Below, piece by piece: positions 11,417 through 22,622 of a DNA stretch of 64,000 nt. This DNA is from Diaporthe sp. PMI_573 (lineage: Eukaryota > Ascomycota > Sordariomycetes > Diaporthales > Diaporthaceae). The position numbers and the translations under genes were made by a program. How positions within the stretch are numbered: the first letter of the stretch is position 1; every line of letters starts with the position of its first letter. The notes under the pieces were generated by a model. That model saw only the letters and a program-made list of their open reading frames with translations. It did not search any database and was not told the origin of the DNA. Location: positions 558,001 to 622,000 of the forward strand of contig JAJTUP010000024.1 of NCBI GenBank assembly GCA_021399435.1, written 5' to 3'.

Positions 11417-13274
11417 ATGGAAGCTGACTCTTTGTTCTTAACAGTGTCAAAAATGGATTCTGAGGCTGTCAAAAGCGTCAAGTTGAAGCCGGTCGCCAGT
11501 AGTCACACCGCAGCAAGGTCCGACATCGTGGAAGTTGACCAGGCAAATAATGTAGAGGTCAGTCACAATTGTGAACCAAACCTGCTGCTAGCTCCGTCAG
11601 AAGCTGATATGTCACATGGAACGCAGGTGAACAAGAACTTCAACACACTCTCCACTCTGTCCCTTGCGGTGTCCCTCATGGCAACATGGGAGACAGTCTG
11701 CAGCACCATCGGCTCGGGTCTCGTCAGCGGCGGATCAGTTTCTCTAGTATATGGATTCATACGTATGACTTTTGTGAAGATAATTGCGGGTCTTGGACTA
11801 AGCTTTTGACAGTGTCATTTATCGGCAACGTTTGCACGGCAGTGTCTTTGGGGGAACTAGCCTCGATGTCAGCACCCCAGAAAGAATGGCTGATTTTGGC
11901 AACACACTAAAGTTATACAGGTTCCCATCGGCCGGCGGACAGTATTACTTCGTGGGCCAGCTGAGCTCCTCCAGGACCAAGGCTGCTTGGGGCTGGGTCT
12001 CTGGGTGGATCACCTTGCTGGCGTGGCTGGTCTGGACCGCCTCGGCTCCATTCGGGGCCGGCACTCTGATCCAAGGGCTACTTACGCTCAACTATCCAAA
12101 TTACGTCAGAGAGCGGTGGCATGGTACTATGCTGTACTGGGCCGTCTTACTCGTAGGTTTCCTGGTAAATCTGTACGGGTCGAGGCTGCTTCCGCACATC
12201 GAAAATTTCATTATGGTCTTCCATGTTCTTTTCTTCTTCGCGGTTTTCATTACTGTCCTAGTTGCCTCGCCGACGAGAAACACTGCAGCGTTTGTCTTTG
12301 CAGATTTTGAGAACAACACTGGCTGGGCCAGCAATGGCGTTGCGTGGTCTCTTGGAATGGTCACTTCCGCGTACGTTATGATTGGTAAGTGTATCCATCT
12401 GTGCCACGGCAGCATTCTTGTCGAGCTATTCGATTAGAACCTGCGAGCATACACGTACCATGTGCTAACCAATCACCCATTGCCTCAAGGTTATGACTCG
12501 GCGACGCACCTTTCGGAGGAAATGAAAAATCCTCGCGTGACCGTGCCACGCGCCATGATCGGCTCGATCATCATTAATGCTGCCATGGGCTTTTCACTCC
12601 TCATTGCGATCTTGTTCTGCATGGGAGCCCTGCAAGATGCTCTGAGCACACAGACTGGATTTCCAATTATACAGATATTCCATCACATTACCAGCGGCAA
12701 CAAGTTGGCCACGAGCGCCTTAATATCGACCATCGTCCTCTCTGCCTCTGGTGCCACGGTCGGCCTAATGGCGTCGACATCCCGCACTCTCTGGGCTTTT
12801 GCAAGAGATGGAGCACCCCCGTTCTCCCGGTGGCTCTCGCAGGTCAATCCCAAGCACAATATTCCTACTAATAGTGTCGTCTACGTTGCTGTTCTGCTTA
12901 CACTTTTTGGCTTCCTCAATATCGCATCTACTACTGCCTTTAACGCCATCCTGTCCTTGGCGGTCGAATGTCTTGCGCTGTCCTATATTTTGCCCATCGC
13001 AATGCTGCTATACCGTCGCATTCTCTATCCACAGGACCTGGCTCACGGCCCTTGGAAGCTACCAGGCAGGTCAGGCATTGCTGCCAACATCCTCGCTATC
13101 CTGTACAACGGCTATATATGTATCTTCTTGCTTTTTCCTCCATTTCAGCCAGTCACGGCTGAGAACATGAATTACGCTGGTGTTGTCCTGGGAGGGGTGC
13201 TGCTTCTTGCGGCTGTGCGATGGTTCGCCGGCGCAAATAAATTCTACAAGGGCCCTTCTGGGTTGACTGTGTAG
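11417..13274 (+). CDS. APC-superfamily amino acid/amine permease (GABA/choline permease type)
   Basis: This is a plasma-membrane permease of about 549 residues. Exons are 11417-11762, 11813-11867, 11921-12384 and 12490-13274. The frame closes across all junctions; the second intron uses a weak donor (GTCAGC). The N-terminus is hydrophilic and about 75 residues long, followed by about 12 hydrophobic segments. The opening signature is TWETVCSTIGSGLVSGG, with PSAGGQYYFV after helix 2 and GYDSATHLSEEMKNP in the middle. These are typical of the fungal HNM1/UGA4-like amine and polyamine permeases. Next to a copper amine oxidase, import of an amine substrate is a reasonable inference. A second ATG at 11453 would shorten the N-terminus by 12 residues. 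Confidence 0.88.
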
Positions 13275-13927
13275 GAGGCTGGCGGTTTTGGGTCTGCTGG
13301 TCACTGGGCTCGAGACTCCACATCTTCTCCGGGGAAAGCTAGCCTTTCAGGATATTCGAATGTTTGCTTTGTTGGATTTCTTCAGCACGTTGGGGTGCAC
13401 ATAGTTACCGCCTTTGCTTTTTGAGAATATTCCGATTCTCAAAGTACTGTCCAAGACTGAAAACCCAACTTGCTTCCCAGCCTTGTTGTTCTCGAGTTCC
13501 ATTGGTCCCTGTCCAGAGGCATATGCATTTGCGAGCACGAGATCTGTGCCAAATTCACCCTTAACTAGTTGCACTGCTCCTGCACAACTTGAACGACTCA
13601 GTGTTCGTTCTGATACGGCTGTATGTTAAAAGTAGCAATCGAAATGTGAATTCTGATTCTTGGAGAAAAAACACTCGATACACATTTACCGACCTGGGCC
13701 AGGAAGATCACAACTTTTCAGGGGCTCTTGTTGGTATACAAGAAGTCAACTGTCAGTGACTGTTAAGAAAAACGCTGTCTCAGTTGTATCGGACGTATGA
13801 GCCTCTTCGAGTCCAAAGCACAATCAGATAGGGACTCCAATCAAGTGGAAGTTGAAGGAAAGAATTGTGCTATCAAATAAATACAGACATATGATTACTG
13901 TCATACTATGAGCTCGTCCAACGGGGT
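13275..13927. other. Convergent intergenic spacer
   Basis: This spacer lies between the convergent permease and FMO genes. Only short, unconserved open frames are present, and I see no gene. Confidence 0.5.
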
Positions 13928-15729
13928 TTAATTCAAAGCGGCCTGCAGCGAGCCCACAAATTCACGCGTCAATCCTCTGTAATCCTTAGGCTTGTATGGC
14001 TCAAAGATTTCTGCAATCTGAGTCTGCTTTCGGTGACTCTTCAGACCAAGGTCGTTCAGAAGGAGGTCCAAGTATGGCAACGAGTCGAAAGCAAAGTCTG
14101 GCAAGCTAGCGCCGTAACCCACAGGGTACCTCCACTTACCGAACTGCGTGTGCAACATGACCTCTTTTTCAATGTCTCTTTCTGTCTTTGCTATCCTCTG
14201 GAGATTTCCATCGAAGAACGCCGATATCCAGAGCGCCTGGACCGTGGCGAACATGGCGGTGCTGACAGTTGAGGTGAGGCCGGCGAATGCGATATTGCGC
14301 TTGGACACCATTGTTGGGGGCACGATGAATCTGTACAGGCGAAAAGGTTCCTCGCACTTTCGCTCAAATCTCAAGATGGGTTGAGATTTGAGGCTGGGGA
14401 ACTTCCTCAAAGTCTCCTGGTCGGACTCATGGTTTCGATACATTCTTGACGCATCTGAGCCTGGAAGACCGAGGTCAAAGTTTGTGTACTCAATCGTCGA
14501 ATCCTTTTTCCAACCCGTAGCGCACAGAAGGACATCTGTCTCGATTGACACTCCACTGGTGAGCTGCACCTTGCTACCCTCAAGCTGAGCAATATCGGCA
14601 ATATGCACGACGATCCTGCCCTCGCTCACAAGATCGAAAAGACTGGAGGGGTAATTGTGGATTCCCACGCCACTGGCCGTCCAAAAGGCAGAGTTCCATG
14701 GCCGCATCTTGAACAGCCTCGGATTTTCGTTGTAGCCGTTCGCGTCGATAACGTCGGAAGTCAGCTTGTTCCAGTAATTTTCCACAATCAGCCTCCCGAG
14801 CGGCGTGCCATGCAGGAATTCCCGTGCTACACCGAACCCGTCTTCAGCTCCCCACGGGCAGGGACTGAGCCATGTCAGACACCTGGTGTGAAGAAGCTCT
14901 TCCATCAGCCTCTTGAAAGGTGTCACGTAAGGCGGACAGATCCACACAGGGCCCTGGCCAGTAGGCCGAATGACTAGATGAGTCTCGGCGCCAGCTTCCG
15001 TGGCGAAAGCATAGGCACAGTCATACGCAGACTTGCCACCACCGACCACAACGGCCCGCTTGGCAGTCGTAATAATATCGGAATTGTGGCAGAAGTCTTT
15101 GGCATGGAAGAAAGGCGCTGTAAAGGTCGTTTGGCCAGGATAGGATGGCATGTTGGGCTGCGAGGTCAGGCCAGTCGCCACTATAAGCTTCTCAGTGCTG
15201 AGCACTGGGGCGCCTGAGCCCCCGGACACTGTCAATGTCCAGCCGCCAGTATCATTAGGCTCTACACCTTCGACCTTAGTGTTTAATCGCGTTCGTTCGA
15301 AAACACCAAACGCCTTGGCGAAATCTGTGAGGTACTGGTGAAGCACGGCTGCAGGGATGTGCTCTCCGGGCTTGACGCCGTAGATGCTCTCGTCCATGGG
15401 GAAGTCTGGGAACTCATAGGAGCCGAACATGTTGTTTGACTTTAGGCCTGGATACAGTCGGTCCTGGGACCATGTGCCGCCGCAGGTGCTGGCTGAGTCG
15501 ATGACGAGAATCCTTTCTTCGTGATGAAGCTCGATGTACGTCTTGGCAGCGGCCAGGCCAAACCAGCCTGTTTGGGCCCCAAATTCTGATCAGCATTCGT
15601 TCATGGATTCATGTATCACAAGATCAGATATTGAGTTGCAGGAATACATCTCCAAACATGCTCTGAAACTTGAAGGGATACACTGCACGAACCTGCACCG
15701 ATCACAATGAGGTTGTATTCCTCCGACAT
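13928..15729 (-). CDS. Flavin-containing monooxygenase (FMO-like, NAD(P)H-dependent)
   Basis: The protein is about 558 residues. Exon 1 (15729-15693) codes for MSEEYNLIVIGAG, and the codon split by the 125-nt intron completes the first FAD motif (GAGWFG) in exon 2 (15567-13928). The FAD strand ends at VIDSAS, followed by CGGTW. The NADPH motif GGGKSAYD lies near residue 190, preceded by an FMO-type segment with FHAKDF. ATG follows in the C-terminal third (LLCATGW). FMOs oxygenate N or S nucleophiles, and relatives act as Baeyer-Villiger enzymes; here the FxGxxxHxxxW Baeyer-Villiger fingerprint is not obvious. The gene is divergent from the Zn2Cys6 regulator and shares its palindrome-containing promoter. 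N-oxygenation of an amine substrate is a guess from context. Confidence 0.85.
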
Positions 15730-16085
15730 GTTTATCAAGCTGGCTTTGATCTTTGAAAGCGTGTATCACCCATAACGGTACTGTGGGAGTAACTAATAAA
15801 GTGATTCACAGCACGAGGTGGTAAATAGCAATACTGCAGAATCTGAGCGCGCTGAAGGGCCCAAATGTATTGAATATCCCGCCGCATATAAACCCTCAGT
15901 TTCTCCTCCATGTCAATCAACCGATATCGAGATCTCTAACTGGGTTGGAACATTTGGCCCGGTGTCATAATCATGCTCTGATTCTTGTGACATCGGTACG
16001 AACTTGCAGATGGCTTGCGATTCTCTGAGCGTCCAATGCCTGGCGGAATGATATCCGTGTGCACAAGGGGAAGCAGGCCAAACAT

Positions 16086-16119
16086 CGGAATCTGCGGAAC
16101 GTTCCGAAGCTACATTCCG
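16086..16119. promoter_or_regulatory. CGGAACGTTCCG palindrome before the regulator gene
   Basis: A perfect 12-bp palindrome, CGGAACGTTCCG, lies at 16095-16106, flanked by CGGAAT (16086-16091) and ATTCCG (16114-16119). It sits between the divergent FMO and Zn2Cys6 genes. A dimeric Zn2Cys6 protein binding its own promoter is the simplest reading (inference). Confidence 0.55.
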
Positions 16120-16608
16120 AAGCAGCTTGTTCAGGGGTTACCGTTGCAGTGCCACCGTAGGTCTGCCTATAGACTAGATCGACACGCCAAGAAATTTGGA
16201 CGCCTGTGATTGCAACCCCGCCTCAGTTCCCCAGATTTTGGGTCTCATAGATAGGACATCGGTCGACAAAGGAAGACAGTCACCGATAAGGTTGCATCCA
16301 ATTGCCGGGGTGAGGGGGACGAATGGGATGCCTCGATGTCAACCTCACGCATCAGAACTGGCGACACTATCTGTGCACAGATGCAACAGTGACAACATAT
16401 GTTGTTGCTGAAACCCCGAAAGAAACCAAATAAAACGAAGCAAGAGACAGGCAACTCCCCGGAATTTCGCAACGATCCTTTCACGCTTTCTATTGACTCT
16501 CTTGGCGGAAAGGTATGGTTAACAATTTCTCGGGCACTACGCGGCTCTCTCTATCATTGGCCCTCCCATACTACGCTTTTGCTACTGGTCCTGCTTCTCC
16601 CCAGACCA

Positions 16609-19220
16609 ATGGGCGATCAGCAGGCTCATTCATCAGTGCGGTCGGCCAAGCGGTGCGTCAGCCAGAAATCGAGTGAACCCCCTGCCAAGAAGCGGGCACC
16701 CTATGCTCCAAAGGCGTGCGATGCTTGCCGCAGGCGCAAAGGCCGGTGCGACGGGCGCCGGCCTTGCGAATACTGCTCGAGCCGCTCTTCAGAGTGCTCT
16801 TACTCTGATGTTGTCGACGAGCGTGTGCTGCTGGCCGCCAACTACGACGACGCACAAGCTTTGGACAAGACTGTATGGACTCAAGAGTTAGTTGTGACTT
16901 TTCATGACAGAGAGTTTTCCCACATTTGAACAGGACCGACGTGCTGATCTGAGCCTGCCGTAACAGTACACTTTGCAGCACAGTCAAGTCCCTTGAGGAG
17001 CTTGTGGCCAGCCTGCAGGGACGGCTTAACAGCTTCGCAGGCTCGACCGTGCAAGGAGGCCCAGTAACGAACCAAGACCAGAGTTCCGGGTTACAGCATG
17101 AGGCGCCTCAGCCTGCTACCTCGGAAGATTGTGCATCAGCAATCCATGTAGCTGTCGATGAACATGTAGATACCGTGGCGACATCCGGGGTAGCACCTGG
17201 GAAGTCCCCGGCACCGCATGATTCCACCGCTTGCACGGATCAGGGCTATTGCGGTCCGACAAGTCCCGACTACAGCCTCAACGTGGCCCAGATGAGAATG
17301 GGGCAGGGCAAGTATTCCAACGCTGGTCTCGGCATGCAGATGAGCCCCAGCCTTGACGGAAGCCCGCCCGACAAACGAGACAGTCACCTCATGAACCCAG
17401 TGGAGGATGGCTGGACCACTCTGGACCCTGCAATGAGGCAGTCTCTTCGACGGGATCTGTTCCGGTTTCGGTCTCTGCTTTCGAAGCGGGAGGCTCTGCG
17501 TCTCCTTCGCGTCTATCAAGAGGTCATCGGGGAGCTGCACCCTATGGTAGATTGTGATCGGCTCGTCGAGCAGACCGAAGGATGGTACAACTGGCCCACA
17601 GATGGTCTTTCAGATCTCGGCAGAGGCGTGGATGACTCATTCTCTGAAGAGCACGGCCTTGTCATACTTAACCTGGTACTATCGATCACTCTTTGTGCTG
17701 AGACCGGCACCCAGTCAGAACATGCTCGAACTCTGTACAAGAGTTGTCATACAATCATCAGCATCTCGATGGCTGTGCCAGCGACAGGGATTCAGCACGT
17801 GGTTCTAATGCTCCTTGTTGTAGGTAATTCCCTCGGTGTGCTAAAATCAGTTTCTCTGATCTCGCGTTAACCGATCTTGGGTTGAATAAGGGAATCAACC
17901 ATTTCTTCAACGACAGACCACGGCTTGCGTGGCGAATGTGCGGCCTAGCCGGACGCATGGCTATGGAGATTGGTCTGCACAGCCGAGATGTCTATCAACA
18001 GTTCCTGGAGACCGAAAAGCAGCAAGAAGAGGCTGATATAATTTCCACCAGTCTGATTGTTCTAGATCGTCAGTGGAGTGCCGCAACGGGTCTCCCACCC
18101 AACTTTCAGCTGTCTGATTTCGACTACGCCAATGCTGCCTCAGTATGTCAACCCTACTGATATTCCCTTCATGGCCCCAACCGCTCGGGTGCGACAGCTC
18201 AAGTGTATATGTTGTATCTGACATGTCATGAATCTGTGTCACCAGGTCCGAAATATGTATCTGAAAGCCATGATGTCTTTCACTGTAATGAGTCAAAGGT
18301 TCAACGAGCCAATCTGCCGCGTGGCTACTGGTGGGACTTACGAGGACGACGACGCGTTCGAGACGACCAACTTCCAGATCGAGCAGTGGCGAAAACGCTC
18401 CCTGGAAAAGCAGAACTTTTCCCATCCAGGGACTTGGCACGCAGGTCCTCCAGCGAACATGCCCCTGTGGACCGTGATCCTGTACCTTCGTGCCAACGCC
18501 GTGCGTTGCATCCTCCTTCGACCCTTTCTACTACATAGCTCCAACAATACAGAATCGAGCAGAAGGAGCATAGAGCCCGGTCTGGATACTATTTCCGATA
18601 CTATCAACATACTGTCCATTTTGGACCGAAGCACAGATGTCTATCGCAAGCAACACCCTTTCTTACAGCACTTCCTGGCCAGCTCCTGTGCCTTCCTCTT
18701 CCTGGTAATTGCTTACGCGGAGCAGAACCGTGGAAACGTCTCAGGAGACTCACGGGACGCGGTGGGCAGGAATTTTAGGAAGGCTTTGGCGCTGGCCTCG
18801 GCTTACAGCGACTCATCTCGGGCATCGCGAAAACTTTACGATCGTCTGGTTATGATTAAGGAGCCTCTCTTTAACCTAGGTATTCTTTCTCAAAAAGAGG
18901 TATGCCTAGGAAACGAGAGAAAGACCGGGATGCCTGATGCGAACCACCAGGCTCCGCCAGTTGGGAGCACAGCGAAACACATAAGACCACCGAGAAACAA
19001 TGATGTTGGAGTACAGCATGTTGAAGCGCCTACATCCGGCTTCGACGACCAGACCATGATTCACGTCACAGGGCGCGCAGTATCTGAGGGTGTTGAGGGT
19101 GGATCCGGCCCTTCGGAAGCATCCACTTACGTGAACATGAGCACAGGGCTCTATGAATCTTTCTTGGATGATTGGACTGCTAGCGACATGAATTTCTTCT
19201 TCTCGGATAGCGGAATGTGA
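16609..19220 (+). CDS. Zn2Cys6 transcription factor with fungal_trans domain
   Basis: This is a DNA-binding activator of about 781 residues, probably pathway-specific. Exons are 16609-16886, 16979-17819, 17891-18142 and 18246-19220. The frame closes with donor GTAGGT for intron 2. The binuclear zinc cluster is at residues 37-63 with spacing C-x2-C-x6-C-x5-C-x2-C-x6-C. It is preceded by a basic PAKKR stretch and followed by a short coiled linker (TVKSLEELVASLQ) typical of dimerisation. The middle region holds the fungal_trans signature (AWRMCGLAGRMAMEIGLHSRD). It lies in the middle of the catabolic cluster, so control of its neighbours through CGGAAC motifs is likely. The exact position of intron 2 is the least certain part. 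Confidence 0.85.
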
Positions 19221-19349
19221 CCCTATGTCCTAGCAATCTAAATAAATTTGCATGAATTGCTTCACTTCTGGTGTGATTCTTTTCCTTGCTACCCCCTGCG
19301 GTTATCAATGTGTCCTGGCCTTCTCTGCGGTGACTAATGAATGGTATAT

Positions 19350-20129
19350 TCAACCGTCTTGACTGTTGTCGGCAACGTGATCATTGTCTTTCTCAAAACC
19401 GTTCCATCTGCGAAAGCCGTCCGTGTAGATCCCCAAGCAGTCTAATATCCTCCCTGCGCTTTGGTCAACCATCTCATCCAGGCTCTGCGGCCTGTTATAG
19501 AAGGCCGGAACGGGAGGGAATATTGTCGCCCCGGCCTGGCGCAGGAAAAGCATGTTGCTGAGGTGGATATCGCTCAGAGGTGTCTCTCTCACAACCAGAA
19601 TCAACCTCCGCCCTTCCTTGAGCGACACGTCCGCTGCCCTGGAGATGAGATCGTCGCAGATACCTGTGCGAACAGCGGCTAGGGTCTTCATACTGCAAGG
19701 TACGATGATCATGCCGTCGTGTACAAACGACCCGCTGGCTATGGGCGCTGCCATGTCTTTGAAGGAGTATACCTTCGACGCAAGACTGCAGATCTCGGCG
19801 GCCGTGGCGGCTGCCTCGTACTTGAGCGTGGCGATTGCCCATTTGCTCATAACCAGGTGCGTCTCAATGTTGAGCTGCCGCAATATGGCCAGGATGCGAA
19901 TTCCGTAGACGGCCCCGGTGGCCCCTGTTATTCCGACAACTACGCGTCTCGGAGGGGGTGTGGCGAGGGAATACATTGTCATGAAATTTTTGTGCTGCGA
20001 ATTTGCCAATGAGGTGCGTAAGAACTTTCGACCTGGCGGCCGCTTGAATGAAAATGCCATCGAGTTTGCTACCATTTGCTGGGAGACTGCAACCTTGTCG
20101 CTGAGCCGGCATGTCTGGAACAACGCCAT
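19350..20129 (-). CDS. UbiX/Pad1-type flavin prenyltransferase
   Basis: This single-exon gene encodes about 259 residues. UbiX/Pad1 enzymes transfer dimethylallyl phosphate to FMN to make prenylated FMN, the cofactor of UbiD decarboxylases. The core begins at RRVVVGITGATGAVYG, the FMN-binding N-terminus. It includes SGSFVHDGMIIVPCSMKTLAAV and ends with the conserved PPVPAFYNRPQSLDEMVDQ. An extra N-terminal 55 residues rich in Arg, Ser and Phe look like a mitochondrial targeting peptide, as in yeast Pad1; internal Met residues could give a cytosolic form. It is divergent from the UbiD gene, with 342 bp between start codons, so the enzyme and its cofactor supplier are probably co-induced. Confidence 0.93.
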   Translation of the reverse strand: MALFQTCRLSDKVAVSQQMVANSMAFSFKRPPGRKFLRTSLANSQHKNFMTMYSLATPPPRRVVVGITGATGAVYGIRILAILRQLNIETHLVMSKWAIATLKYEAAATAAEICSLASKVYSFKDMAAPIASGSFVHDGMIIVPCSMKTLAAVRTGICDDLISRAADVSLKEGRRLILVVRETPLSDIHLSNMLFLRQAGATIFPPVPAFYNRPQSLDEMVDQSAGRILDCLGIYTDGFRRWNGFEKDNDHVADNSQDG

Positions 20130-20288
20130 CTGTGCGCAAATACGTTTATAGTGGATCTGACGTAGTGTACATAATATGCTTATTGCTAAACAGACTACAT
20201 CCTGATGTCATTTATCTGGCCAGGTGATCGATCTTTGGTCGATTTGCATGGAGTTATCACAGGAGCTTTCACACCCGGCGTTCCACTT

Positions 20289-20325
20289 CGGAACTTCCGA
20301 CCCGAACGGTCTACACCGGGTTCCG
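20289..20325. promoter_or_regulatory. Shared UbiX/UbiD promoter with CGGAAC..GTTCCG
   Basis: CGGAAC (20289-20294) runs directly into CTTCCG (20294-20299), with GTTCCG at 20320-20325. All lie within the 342-bp bidirectional promoter. Confidence 0.5.
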
Positions 20326-20471
20326 TGATGAAATAGATTCCTGATGGGTCAGTTTCCAGGATAATCTTTTTCAACAGACCATGATCGCCTCTTCAACTTG
20401 AGGAAATGCATCAAGCTGAAGGCAAACTTATCTGACACCTTGACAAATCAGGATATTTTCGAGCGCAAGTC

Positions 20472-22089
20472 ATGTCTACCCGAGATCTCGGCAACAGCAA
20501 GACCAGCCCAGTCGATGAGGTGGCGGCCCAACTGGACTTTCGCACCTTCATCGAGCTTCTACGACAGGACGACGACTTGGTAGAGGTGACTCAGGAAGTG
20601 GATCCCTATTTAGAAGTCGGTGCAATTGTCAGGCGAGTAAGTGAGACCAATGATAAGGCGCCACTATTCTCGAACGTCAAAGGAGCACATAGCGGGCTAT
20701 GGCGCATGTTTGGTAATGCTGCAAGCCTCCGACACGACAAGAAGATGATATTTGGTCGCTTAGCCAGGAATCTGGGTTTGCCGGTTGATGCCACCTGGCG
20801 AGATATATCCCAAAGGACTCAGGATGGCAAGATGTTGAAGCCTATGGCTCCGAACGTGGTCAAGTCTGGGCCTTGCAAGGAAAACACAATTTTTGGAGAT
20901 GGAATAGATCTGAACAAACTCCCAGTACCGCAGCTTCACATGGAGGACGGCGGCAGGTACCTCCAGACCTATGGAATTCACATTCTGCAGTCACCTGACG
21001 GATCTTGGACCAACTGGTCTATCTTCAGAGGCATGGTCCACGATAAGAATCACATCGTGTGCCTCGTCAATCCGGGGCAGCACAATCACATGATGAAGGA
21101 GAAGTGGCAGAGTCAAGGCAGCAAGGAGATACCTTGGGCCCTTGCTCTTGGTGTTCCCCCTATTGCGACGATAGCAGCTGCCATGCCTATCCCTGAGGGC
21201 GTCTCCGAAGGCGAATACGTAGGTGCAGTGGTGGGCAAGCCGTTGGACCTGGTCAAGTGTGAGCTCAGCGACCTCCTTGTCCCTGCGAATAGCGAAATAA
21301 TCCTTGAGGGTGCCATGTCACTTGTTGAGACAGCGGATGAGGGCCCATTTGGTGACTATCTGGGTTACGTATTTGACTCAGATCGCCGCAGAATGCCACT
21401 CTTCAGAATCGATGCTATTACATACCGGAATGACGCTATACTGCCAGTTTCAGTGCCTGGAAGGATTACGGATGAGTCGGTAAGCAGAGCCGAGTTGATA
21501 TATCTGGGGACAGTGCTCATGAATACCCTAATGAGCTAACATCTTTGAATAACAGCATACCACGGCGGCTCTAGCAGCTGCAGAACTCTTGACCTTGTGC
21601 AAACAGCAAGGCCTGCCCATAATTGATGCATTTGCCCCTCTCGAGACAATGGCAACATGGTGTGCTCTTCAAGTCGACAGGGGGCAGCTTATAGAACTGA
21701 ACACCTCGTCCAAAGGATTTTGCGAGCGCCTGGGCAACGTCATCTTCAACGACAAGAGTTCCATGCTCATCAACCGACTTCTATTAGTCGGCACTGATAT
21801 CAACATCTACGACTTCAAAGACGTCATTTGGGCGTACACGACGCGCTGCCGACCAGGACAAGCCGAATACGTGCTCGAAGATGTCCCTGGGTTTCCTCTC
21901 ACACCGTACATGTCACACGGATGCGGGGATCGGCGACGAGGAGGGAAAGTTATCTCCGACTGCCTCCTGCCCATGGAGTACAACGGCGAGACCACGTTCC
22001 AGCGGGTCGATTTCGAGAACTCGTATCCAGAGGACATCAAGGCAAGGGTACGGGCAAACTGGCATAATATGGGCTTCGGAAGGGATTAA
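20472..22089 (+). CDS. UbiD/Fdc-family prenylated-FMN decarboxylase
   Basis: This is a reversible decarboxylase of about 513 residues that needs prenylated FMN. Exons are 20472-21479 and 21556-22089; the 76-nt intron falls after ITDES, before HTTAAL. The cofactor-site text NWSIFRGM supplies the conserved Arg. The second catalytic cluster is DEGPFGDYLGY: Glu is kept, and the position that is Glu in fungal ferulate decarboxylase Fdc1 (as I recall it) is Asp here. The C-terminus ends WHNMGFG, as in Fdc1. Overall length and colinearity match Fdc1 closely. Fdc1 acts on cinnamates; UbiD relatives act on hydroxybenzoates, so an aromatic acid is expected but the exact substrate is open. It pairs with the neighbouring flavin prenyltransferase. 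Confidence 0.92.
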
Positions 22090-22454
22090 ATTCTGGCTTT
22101 GTGATTTACCAGTAATGTCCCGTCATTGAGTGCTCCGAGTGTTGAGCGATCCAGTTCTGAGCTCCGTCAATCCCAAGTGATATGTACGGTCTTGCCATGA
22201 CGGTATAATTACCAGGGCCAGTAACGTTCATGTTGTTTAGAACCCGCAGGTGGGATTTTGATGATTTGTCAACAAATTGGTCGATGTTGAAGTTAGCAAA
22301 GGTGGCCACGCGGAAAACATGAGATTAACGTCCTCTTTCATTTCCTACATATAGTACCCAGATTGCAATTCGAGTTTGTTATTGTGTGTTGGAAAGCCGT
22401 CAAAACTCACCTTGACACATGCGAGACCTGTTTCATTGGTTGATTAGCAGGTCT

Positions 22455-22468
22455 CGGAACTGGTTCCG
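22455..22468. promoter_or_regulatory. CGGAAC-TG-GTTCCG inverted repeat
   Basis: This inverted repeat has a 2-bp spacer and lies about 155 bp before the start codon of the DLH-like gene. It matches the cluster motif. Confidence 0.5.
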
Positions 22469-22622
22469 ACCAAACCACCATGGACTTCCCAGCCGTCGAC
22501 GTAGATAATGAGCATATCTTGTACAAGGCATAATAAGCATGTAACTTAAGCACTCAGGGGGCCCATACTCATATTCTTCAGTCATCCAGCGTATTCAGCA
22601 ATTTGCATTTGCCAAACACGGT

